A DNA stretch of 16,931 nucleotides from Stygiolobus sp037389425 (lineage in GTDB: Archaea; Thermoproteota; Thermoprotei_A; Sulfolobales; Sulfolobaceae): the NCBI RefSeq assembly GCF_037389425.1, contig NZ_JBBHKR010000070.1:1-16931 (forward strand), given 5' to 3'. The notes under the pieces were generated by a model. That model was not told where the DNA came from, did no database searches, and saw only the letters and a program-made list of their open reading frames with translations. Positions within the stretch are counted from its first letter, which is position 1. Each line of letters opens with the position of its first letter. Of the stretch, positions 12,545 to 16,931 are shown one piece after another. Made by a program: the position numbers and the translations under genes.

Positions 12545-13824
12545 TCTCGTATGACGAAACCGATCCCCGAGCTTTAAGTAAGGAAGAGATAAAAGAAATA
12601 CAAAATTTCAGGTTTAGAAGAATGATAAAACGGGTGTACGAGAAGAGCCCGTATTACCATAGGGTAATGAAAGAGAGAGGGCTAACACCAGACGATTTGA
12701 AGACTCCAGACGACCTAGTAAAGATGCCTTTTACTACTAAAGACGATTTGAGGAGAAGTGCTTATCCATATGGAGGAGATTTCCTAACAGTGCCTTTAGA
12801 AGAATTAGTAGGATGGCATATGACAAGTGGAACCACCGGTGTACCTACGGTAGGAGCTTACACATCTTCTGATATTGAGTTATGGGCTAGTTTGGTCGCT
12901 AGGTCGTTAAGAGCTGCAGGAGTTACTAAAAATGACGTTGTTGCCAATATCTACGGTTACGGTTTGTTCACTGGAGGAATAGGACTTCACATTGGAATAC
13001 AGAAAGTCGGGGCTAAAGTTATACCTTGGGGGACTGGCAGGACGGAGGCATTAGTAAAGTCGTTAAAGGACTTCAAGGTCACTGTAATTACTGGCACCCC
13101 TTCTTACGAGTTGTATGTAGCTGAGAAGATAAAAGAGGCAGGGATAGACCCCGAAAAGGAGCTTAATTTACGTATTGCTATACCAGGGGCTGAAGCTATG
13201 ACTACGGAGATGCTAACACGTATAGACAAGGAATTAGCACTGACTTCTCACGGGGGTGGGGCGAGAGAGATATACGGATTAACCGAGGCCATAGGCCCCG
13301 GAGTAGCTCAGGAATGCCCTCATGATAACCACGAGAAGATGCACATATGGACCGATCACTTTTACGTGGAAATTATTGATCCTGAAACGGGGGAAAGAGT
13401 AGGAGAGGGAGAGGAAGGGGAGATGGTATTAACTCACTTAACCAGAGAAGGAATGCCCCTAATCAGGTATAGGACTAGGGATATAACAAGACTTGAGGAG
13501 AGCAACGACGATATTCCCTTCCCGACCATCAGGATCGTTAAAGGAAGGGTGGATGACGTAGTATTTTACAAGGGTGTAAAGATTTATCCAACAGCGATAA
13601 ACGAGGTATTAATGAAATATCCAGAAATTAGGGAATACCAGTTGGTATTTACTAAGGAGCCTGCTAAGTTCGAGGTACTAATTGAAACGGATAAACCGTC
13701 TGAAGAGTTGAGAAAGAAGATAGCTGCAGATATTCAAGCTGTAGCATTTGTTCATGCAGATATTCAGTTCGTAAATGGTCTACCTAGATGGGAGGGGAAA
13801 TCTAAAAGAGTTGTCTTAAAGTAA
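12541..13824 (+). CDS. PaaK-type phenylacetate/aryl-acid CoA ligase
   Basis: An adenylate-forming enzyme that converts a carboxylic acid, ATP and CoA into acyl-CoA, AMP and PPi. At 427 residues it matches the compact PaaK type (about 430-440), not long-chain acyl-CoA synthetases (over 500). Motifs: SGTTGVPTVGAYT from residue 96 (ATP loop), YGLTEAIGPGVAQEC at 245-259 (close to the PaaK YGLSExxGPGV signature), LTREGMPLIRYRTRD at 300-314, GRVDDVVFYKGVKIYPTAI at 335-353 (hinge), and C-terminal lysines K420/K422 in WEGKSKR. The substrate is likely phenylacetate or a related aryl or short organic acid; exact specificity is unknown. ATG 12541 overlaps the DUF35 stop, with GGTGA at 12532-12536. It is the last gene of the thiolase operon. 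Confidence 0.88.
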   Translation: MISYDETDPRALSKEEIKEIQNFRFRRMIKRVYEKSPYYHRVMKERGLTPDDLKTPDDLVKMPFTTKDDLRRSAYPYGGDFLTVPLEELVGWHMTSGTTGVPTVGAYTSSDIELWASLVARSLRAAGVTKNDVVANIYGYGLFTGGIGLHIGIQKVGAKVIPWGTGRTEALVKSLKDFKVTVITGTPSYELYVAEKIKEAGIDPEKELNLRIAIPGAEAMTTEMLTRIDKELALTSHGGGAREIYGLTEAIGPGVAQECPHDNHEKMHIWTDHFYVEIIDPETGERVGEGEEGEMVLTHLTREGMPLIRYRTRDITRLEESNDDIPFPTIRIVKGRVDDVVFYKGVKIYPTAINEVLMKYPEIREYQLVFTKEPAKFEVLIETDKPSEELRKKIAADIQAVAFVHADIQFVNGLPRWEGKSKRVVLK

Positions 13825-13825
13825 A

Positions 13826-13834
13826 CGTTTTTCC
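13826..13834. terminator. T-rich end between convergent genes
   Basis: CGTTTTTCC right after the ligase stop gives a T5 run (13828-13832) on the plus strand, consistent with archaeal U-tract termination. The gap to the convergent stop at 13835 is only 10 bp, so termination may extend into the neighbour. Confidence 0.3.
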
Positions 13835-14152
13835 TTATCTCAGTTGGTCTTCATTTAGGCTCATCTTCTCTACTTCCAGTTGGGTAAGAAGGTCTAGGAC
13901 TTTTCTCATGTAGATCTTCACGAAATAGTATATGTGAAAACTTCTAAATTCCTCTTCATTTACCTTGATGGTCTCGATATATTGTTCCGGTGTGTAATAT
14001 TTGACATTGTACTCCTTTCCGTTTACCACTAGTTTTTCGGGCACTGGTTTCTTTGACACTATTAACAAAGTATCTTCTTTTATTCCTGCTAATTGGACGT
14101 ACCATTTGTCAACTTGCTCCAAAGCGGTAAGAACTATTTCTTTTTCGTCCAT
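13835..14152 (-). CDS. Small hypothetical protein
   Basis: A 105-residue acidic, soluble protein that I do not recognise. The N-terminal 60 residues look alpha/beta (TALEQVDKWYVQLAGIKEDTLLIVSKKPVPEKLVVNGKEYNVKYYTPEQY), followed by a helical C-terminus (FRSFHIYYFVKIYMRKVLDLLTQLEVEKMSL). The beginning recalls small nucleotidyltransferase-like or HEPN-type folds in outline only, without catalytic motifs, so nothing is assigned. ATG 14152 lies about 26 bp after TTAAATATTG (about 14174-14183, minus strand), fitting a leaderless transcript. It converges on the ligase gene. Confidence 0.6.
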   Translation of the reverse strand: MDEKEIVLTALEQVDKWYVQLAGIKEDTLLIVSKKPVPEKLVVNGKEYNVKYYTPEQYIETIKVNEEEFRSFHIYYFVKIYMRKVLDLLTQLEVEKMSLNEDQLR

Positions 14153-14214
14153 AATATATTCCTTTATTAAAACAATATTTAACTTATTTCCTAGATGATG
14201 GAGTCGTTATATAC

Positions 14215-14227
14215 TATATTTTATACT
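14215..14227 (+). promoter_or_regulatory. TATA box for the candidate structured RNA
   Basis: TATATTTTATACT at 14215-14227 is a good TATA box whose expected start (about 25 bp downstream of its centre) falls at 14243-14245. This is the first base of the G-rich stem of the RNA candidate. No protein gene starts on this strand downstream. Confidence 0.4.
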
Positions 14228-14242
14228 GGGATACTATTTCAC

Positions 14243-14334
14243 GGGGTTAAAACGGACGAGTGTGCCGAGAAGAGGAGCAGTTGTAATGCTAGAGATCTGA
14301 ACTCTCCACATTGAAGGGACGAGGTTTTTGCCCC
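14243..14334 (+). ncRNA. Candidate structured non-coding RNA, about 92 nt
   Basis: A GC-richer island in AT-rich DNA with nested pairing. The outer stem pairs 14243-14253 (GGGGTTAAAAC) with 14324-14334 (GTTTTTGCCCC), 11 positions with one G-U and one U-U. A second stem pairs AGUGUG (14259-14264) with CACAUU (14307-14312). Inside are a weak CC/GG hairpin (14265-14266 with 14274-14275), AGCA-7 nt loop-UGCU (14276-14290) and GAGA-7 nt loop-UCUC (14292-14306), giving a cloverleaf-like drawing. GGACGAG appears at 14254-14260 and 14317-14323. It is not a canonical tRNA: it lacks a 7-bp acceptor stem, the GGUUCRANNCC T-arm and normal length. A regulatory RNA, a decayed tRNA-like element or an IS200/IS605 end are all possible. 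Fold was done by eye. Confidence 0.33.
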
Positions 14335-14356
14335 CATTATATTTTATCCTTCTTCC

Positions 14357-14536
14357 TCATTTATATTTTTCCAAGTCGATGTTGTACTTCTTAGCGTATT
14401 CTTTTAGGCCTAAGTCTAATACCTCGTCGGCAACGTCTGAGTATCTTTTTCCTATGTCTACAGCTATCTTCTTTATTATCCTGGCGTATTGAGGGCTTAC
14501 CCACAGTTGTTCCTTATTTGTTGGGTGAGACACCAT
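14357..14536 (-). CDS. Ribbon-helix-helix DNA-binding protein (VapB/CopG-like)
   Basis: A small protein of 59 residues (62 from GTG 14545). LWVSPQYARIIKKIAVDIG is a short strand followed by helix A, then KRYSDVADEVLDLGLKEYAKKYN is helix B of a ribbon-helix-helix fold; such dimers bind palindromic operators, often of their own gene, and many are antitoxins. No toxin ORF lies next to it, so it is an orphan regulator or antitoxin relic. The TATA box at 14563-14574 (minus strand) predicts a start near 14544, so either GTG 14545 (leaderless) or ATG 14536 (8-nt leader) can be the start; ATG is given as the default. A perfect palindrome overlapping the TATA box suggests autorepression. Confidence 0.7.
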   Translation of the reverse strand: MVSHPTNKEQLWVSPQYARIIKKIAVDIGKRYSDVADEVLDLGLKEYAKKYNIDLEKYK

Positions 14537-14550
14537 TTCCCTCACTAAGT

Positions 14551-14574
14551 AAATATCTGTTTAGATATTTAAAA
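14551..14574 (-). promoter_or_regulatory. Palindromic operator overlapping the TATA box of the RHH gene
   Basis: AAATATCT (14551-14558), spacer GTTT, AGATATTT (14563-14570) is a perfect 8-bp inverted repeat. On the minus strand TTTTAAATATCT (14563-14574) is the TATA box, so a protein on the palindrome would block TBP. RHH proteins typically bind such sites. Confidence 0.6.
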
Positions 14575-15063
14575 GCTTTACTGTTGAGATAAAGAAATTG
14601 TATAAACTCCCCTTAACCTCCACTTTTATAAATTAGCTCCATGAATGGTTCTTCGCTTGAGCAGTTGTTTACCGTTAAGCTAATGAGATGGCAGTTCTTG
14701 TCAGGCACCTAGATATCAACTATACAAGACAAAACCATATCGGGGGTTAGTTTATTCACAAGGTTAGGTAAAAGATATTGCAAGATATTTTATGAAATAT
14801 TGGTTGATAACGTTTACCTAAGCTAAAGCTAAGAGTAATAATAACGTTCTTGAATGAGATCATTAAGGCTATGTTGATTCCCGTAGTAGGCTGGAGAAAT
14901 AATATTTTAGCCGGCTAAATCGAAATTTACAGCTATCGTATTAATCGACGTTATCCTCTTTATAAATGGTAAATAGCATCACTTTAAAACTCAAAACACT
15001 TTTTAACAGTTCTAAGTTTTTATATCAAATTAATTTCTAAACTAGAATAAAGGAGTAGATTTA
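14575..15063. other. AT-rich intergenic region, possible gene relics
   Basis: No intact gene is seen. It contains an interrupted frame at 14641-14826 and a further stop-free plus-strand stretch of 35 codons (14811-14918, reading TFLNEIIKAMLIPVVGW in part) without a start or recognised family. The last 30 bp hold the promoter of the DUF973 gene. Confidence 0.4.
14641..14826 (+). pseudogene. Interrupted short frame, possible relic
   Basis: From ATG 14641 one frame runs 61 codons to TAA 14824-14826 with a single TAG at 14710-14712. It reads MNGSSLEQLFTVKLMRWQF before the stop and GKRYCKIFYEILVDNVYLS at its end. No family is recognised, no Shine-Dalgarno is seen, and a TATA-like TTTTATAAATTA (about 14623-14634) is too close to serve this ATG. 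Chance cannot be excluded. Confidence 0.18.
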
Positions 15064-15075
15064 TATATCGATATA
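15064..15075 (+). promoter_or_regulatory. TATA box within a 12-bp palindrome, DUF973 gene
   Basis: TATATCGATATA is perfectly palindromic and lies about 22 bp before ATG 15092, in TATA-box position for a leaderless transcript. Overlap of palindrome and TATA box would allow repression, as for the RHH gene, but the sequence differs. Confidence 0.5.
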
Positions 15076-15091
15076 AAGAAATTACACGCAT

Positions 15092-16066
15092 ATGAGTAAT
15101 CCAATACCTAGCTCTTCATATTATGGATCGAACGATGTTATTGCACTGCAGCAATTAAAGGACGCATCTTTGTGGTTTATCATTATCACGCTTTTAGGAT
15201 ACATAGGACTTTTTGTAAATGTTGGTGCAATAGTTTCCATAGTTAGTTTAATATTACTATTTATAGTTGGAATTCCTAAACTGAGAACAGCATTCCAATC
15301 GTTTGCTATAACTGGAAAAGATGTTAATAGCGGTTTCACTGGGTTAAAAATACTGCCCTTCGGAATACTGATATCGTTTATAGGGGGTTTATTGGCCATT
15401 GTAGGTGCAGTTGCTTCTATATTTAGTGCGAGTAGCTTAGCGTTAGCTGCTATAGGAGGGGTTTTAGCAATACTAGGTGCAATAGTCACTTTCATAGGAT
15501 ACTTGCTAATAGGTATTACAATATTCAACTTAGGAGGGGCTTATTCAAGTGACATGATGAAGATCGGCGGAATCTTAATAATTATACCGGGTATTTCCTT
15601 TGTAGGCTGGATATTAACATATATAAGCATAGACGATATAGTGAGAAGACTAACGTATGGACCGAGTAGTGGTTATCCGCCTTCAACTTACCCACCTACC
15701 GGAACCTCCCAGTACCCACCATATAATCCCCAGCCAGCGTACGGCTCGCAACCTGTTCCAAATATATTCCCTGCAAGTACTGATGTATATCAGATAGGGA
15801 TAGGTCAAATTAACCAGAATGGTGAAGCCAAAGTAACCCTTATGGCGAATAGATATGGTTTATCAATAACTAGCGCTTCAATTGAGAACTCCACCATATA
15901 TACTACTCAAGTATATCCAAGCACCTTAAATCAAGGACAAAACGAAGTCACTATAAGATTTCCTCAACTTATAAATCTAGTACCTGGTAACATCTACAAC
16001 GTCTTATTATATTTATCTAATGGTCAGATGGTAAGGACTGTAGTAAAATTTAATCCGGGTTTCTAA
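15092..16066 (+). CDS. DUF973-type membrane protein with C-terminal beta domain
   Basis: A 324-residue protein of the family typical of Sulfolobales and relatives. Residues 14-27 (NDVIALQQLKDASLW) are the conserved amphipathic start, followed by hydrophobic segments at about 28-60, 88-112, 116-148 and 158-182; the family is described mostly as membrane proteins of unknown role. Residues 190-229 form a Pro/Tyr/Gly/Ser-rich linker (YPPSTYPPTGTSQYPPYNPQP), and residues 230-324 a beta-rich domain (DVYQIGIGQINQNGEAKVTLM ... NVLLYLSNGQMVRTVVKF), probably immunoglobulin-like. DUF973 proteins often carry such an attached domain after a flexible linker. The gene stands alone with its own leaderless promoter. 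Function is unknown. Confidence 0.85.
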   Translation: MSNPIPSSSYYGSNDVIALQQLKDASLWFIIITLLGYIGLFVNVGAIVSIVSLILLFIVGIPKLRTAFQSFAITGKDVNSGFTGLKILPFGILISFIGGLLAIVGAVASIFSASSLALAAIGGVLAILGAIVTFIGYLLIGITIFNLGGAYSSDMMKIGGILIIIPGISFVGWILTYISIDDIVRRLTYGPSSGYPPSTYPPTGTSQYPPYNPQPAYGSQPVPNIFPASTDVYQIGIGQINQNGEAKVTLMANRYGLSITSASIENSTIYTTQVYPSTLNQGQNEVTIRFPQLINLVPGNIYNVLLYLSNGQMVRTVVKFNPGF

Positions 16067-16083
16067 TAAGTTAAAACTATTTC

Positions 16084-16095
16084 AATCCTTTTTTA
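16084..16095 (+). terminator. T-rich terminator after the DUF973 gene
   Basis: AATCCTTTTTTA, with T6 at 16089-16094, lies about 20 bp after the stop codon at 16064-16066 and is a plausible U-tract terminator. Confidence 0.35.
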
Positions 16096-16177
16096 TGACG
16101 TAAATTGGTCTAGTTCTTCTTTCATATACTAAAGTTTTTCTTAAAACGTATAATGCCTTTTAATCTTTTCCTCATAG

Positions 16178-16243
16178 TTAACGTATAAGCACTACCGGGA
16201 TCGAGGCTCGTTTCAGTTCATCAATGAGGCTTATAATTTTCAA
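16178..16243 (-). pseudogene. Short relic, possibly of a transposase
   Basis: A 21-codon frame ending at TAA 16178-16180, flanked by a stop upstream, reads in part LIDELKRASIPVVLIR. The pattern (helix with ELKR, then IPVVLxR strand) resembles the core of IS4-type DDE transposases, but the fragment is too short to assign. It uses more balanced codons than its surroundings. Confidence 0.22.
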
Positions 16244-16275
16244 TCTAATCTATTCTTTAACTATAAATCGTCTAG

Positions 16276-16407
16276 GATAATCCTAATGTATATACTGGAA
16301 CTCCTTATTTATTAGTTTCAGCAGGTTCTGGAGGTGGATCTGGTTATATGTATTTAGATTGGGTTATAGTAACCTATGGAGTTCCTTATGTTGTGAGTGT
16401 ATCATAA
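16276..16407 (+). pseudogene. C-terminal relic of a secreted/surface protein
   Basis: A 43-codon frame opens directly after TAG 16273-16275 with no start codon and ends at TAA 16405-16407. It reads VYTGTPYLLVSAGSGGGSG then YMYLDWVIVTYGVPYVVSV. The end resembles the final strands of DUF2341/lectin-like domains (LDWVxVxYG) found in large Sulfolobales surface proteins. The 5' part is gone, so it is a 3' relic of a larger gene. Confidence 0.4.
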
Positions 16408-16423
16408 AAAAATTGTTAAAAAA

Positions 16424-16771
16424 TTAGCTGGGAGGGTTGTAAGTGTGTTGTGGAGTAGTAAAATTAAAGAGGGCTGAGCCAAGAGGTCTAACTGACCCAT
16501 ATGGAATTATCATTCCAGTGGGTGGTACTAATACATCTCCTCCAGCAGCGTATTCAATATAGTCTTGATATAGTTGTGTTTCATAAACCACTGTTCCTGT
16601 TGTGTTTGTCCAAGTAAATACTGGAGAATTTCCTGGTAGTCCTGCCGCATATGTTCCTTGTGTATTTATTGCTACAACAAAGTTAGGTACCCATCCTTGA
16701 TATGTATAGAATCCTGCAATATTTGCTGGATTTATATTATTTGCTTCTATTACATAGAGTGTGGACAACAT
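16424..16771 (-). CDS. Hypothetical protein, surface-type composition, may be truncated
   Basis: A protein of about 115 residues (ATG 16771; GTG 16777 also possible) that I do not recognise. It is rich in Asn, Thr, Tyr, Gly and Pro (YQGWVPNFVVAINTQGTY, PGNSPVFTWTNTTG, LVPPTGMIIPYGSVRPLG), with sequons N-T-T and N-F-T, as in extracytoplasmic beta domains of Sulfolobales, yet it lacks a signal peptide or anchor. That suggests its true N-terminus has been lost. GTG 16777 overlaps the stop of the frame to the right (TGA 16774-16776), so translation could be coupled. Its 3' end faces the relic at 16276-16407 with a 16-bp gap. A fragment of a former surface protein is as likely as a working gene. 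Confidence 0.4.
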   Translation of the reverse strand: MLSTLYVIEANNINPANIAGFYTYQGWVPNFVVAINTQGTYAAGLPGNSPVFTWTNTTGTVVYETQLYQDYIEYAAGGDVLVPPTGMIIPYGSVRPLGSALFNFTTPQHTYNPPS

Positions 16772-16773
16772 TT

Positions 16774-16931
16774 TCACTCATTTGAAATATTTACATTTAT
16801 TATCACCCCCTTATCTAACAAATACACCGGGCAGTAAAGGATGTTATAGATAAGGAAATAGGTTGCGAACCACCTCTCGATCGTCTTTGCGTTAGAGTTC
16901 CAAGGGAAGTGTTTGTCCATTGGTGAAAGCC
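16774..16931 (-). CDS. C-terminal part of an unknown ORF entering from the right edge
   Basis: A minus-strand frame open to the window edge gives 51 residues before TGA 16774-16776, starting LSPMDKHFPWNSNAKTIER and continuing WFATYFLIYNILYCPVYLL. The aromatic, basic pattern with HFPW and a WF..YFLIYN helix resembles the tails of DDE transposases, but no catalytic residue is in view. The downstream ORF start overlaps its stop. Identity is uncertain. Confidence 0.4.
   Translation of the reverse strand, partial: LSPMDKHFPWNSNAKTIERWFATYFLIYNILYCPVYLLDKGVIINVNISNE

Larger units (their letters stand above)
16067..16423. other. Region without an intact gene, holding two gene relics
   Basis: After the DUF973 terminator only fragments are seen: a minus-strand 21-codon relic at 16178-16243 and a plus-strand C-terminal relic at 16276-16407. 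Both are listed separately. The remaining DNA is AT-rich spacer. Confidence 0.5.

Noticed and set aside
14191..14300. Box C/D sRNA (ATGATGG near 14196, CTGA near 14297)
   Set aside because: The C-like and D-like boxes are about 100 nt apart, far more than in archaeal C/D RNAs, and no D'/C' pair lies between them.
14243..14334. Canonical tRNA gene
   Set aside because: A cloverleaf-like drawing is possible, but the would-be T-loop is UCUGAAC rather than UUCRANN, the D-arm has only two pairs and the acceptor is six pairs with a wobble, so it is kept as a generic RNA candidate.
14811..14918. Thirty-five-codon open stretch reading TFLNEIIKAMLIPVVGW
   Set aside because: No start codon, no motif, and the length is within what chance gives over six frames in this spacer.
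15121..15528. 135-codon minus-strand ORF opposite the DUF973 gene
   Set aside because: It is the antisense shadow of a well-supported membrane protein gene and has its own promoter nowhere; the plus frame has a clear family match.
1..16931. CRISPR array or Cas genes
   Set aside because: No regularly spaced 24-37 bp repeats and no Cas-like proteins were found on either strand.

Overview
The window looks like chromosome from a thermoacidophilic crenarchaeon of the order Sulfolobales. The evidence is a DUF973-type membrane protein, a PhoU protein with an AbrB-type N-terminus, an NCS1 permease, a thiolase/DUF35 pair, and AT-rich TATA boxes about 25 bp upstream of leaderless first genes. Operon-internal genes instead carry GGTGA Shine-Dalgarno motifs. 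Species cannot be fixed from the sequence alone. No CRISPR array, rRNA or canonical tRNA was seen.

Layout. 1-278 is the 5' part of an MFS transporter leaving the window. 279-2301 is an AT-rich accessory stretch with a 73-residue single-span membrane peptide, an unrecognised protein with a possible winged-helix start, and one doubtful ORF. 2302-3241 holds a Cys-motif protein overlapping a four-helix membrane protein. These converge, with about 50 bp of overlap, on an NCS1 nucleobase-type permease (3192-4817). 5293-5961 encodes a membrane-anchored, probably glycosylated surface protein with a recent 36-bp tandem duplication.

The core is 6191-13824, a CoA-thioester catabolic locus in two arms. 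On the minus strand, read in transcription order, lie a PaaG-like isomerase and an enoyl-CoA hydratase (start overlapping or abutting the isomerase stop), then an AbrB-PhoU regulator with its own promoter, then an operon of an R2-type diiron protein and a 3-hydroxyacyl-CoA dehydrogenase. Divergently, on the plus strand, lie an SCP2-type thiolase, a DUF35 Zn-ribbon/OB-fold protein and a PaaK-type acid-CoA ligase. Together they could activate an organic (possibly aromatic) acid to its CoA ester, oxidise or oxygenate it with the diiron protein, isomerise, hydrate and dehydrogenate it, and cleave it thiolytically. This resembles the aerobic phenylacetyl-CoA logic, but with an R2-like protein where the multicomponent PaaABC(D)E epoxidase would stand. 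No acyl-CoA dehydrogenase is present in the window. The pathway assignment is inference.

13835-15091 contains a small unknown gene, a candidate promoter-driven structured RNA of about 92 nt (14243-14334), and an orphan ribbon-helix-helix regulator whose TATA box overlaps a perfect palindrome. 15092-16066 is the DUF973 protein. 16067-16931 is a patchwork of short gene remnants (a possible transposase scrap, a surface-protein tail, an unknown 117-residue ORF and a partial ORF at the edge), suggesting past insertions.
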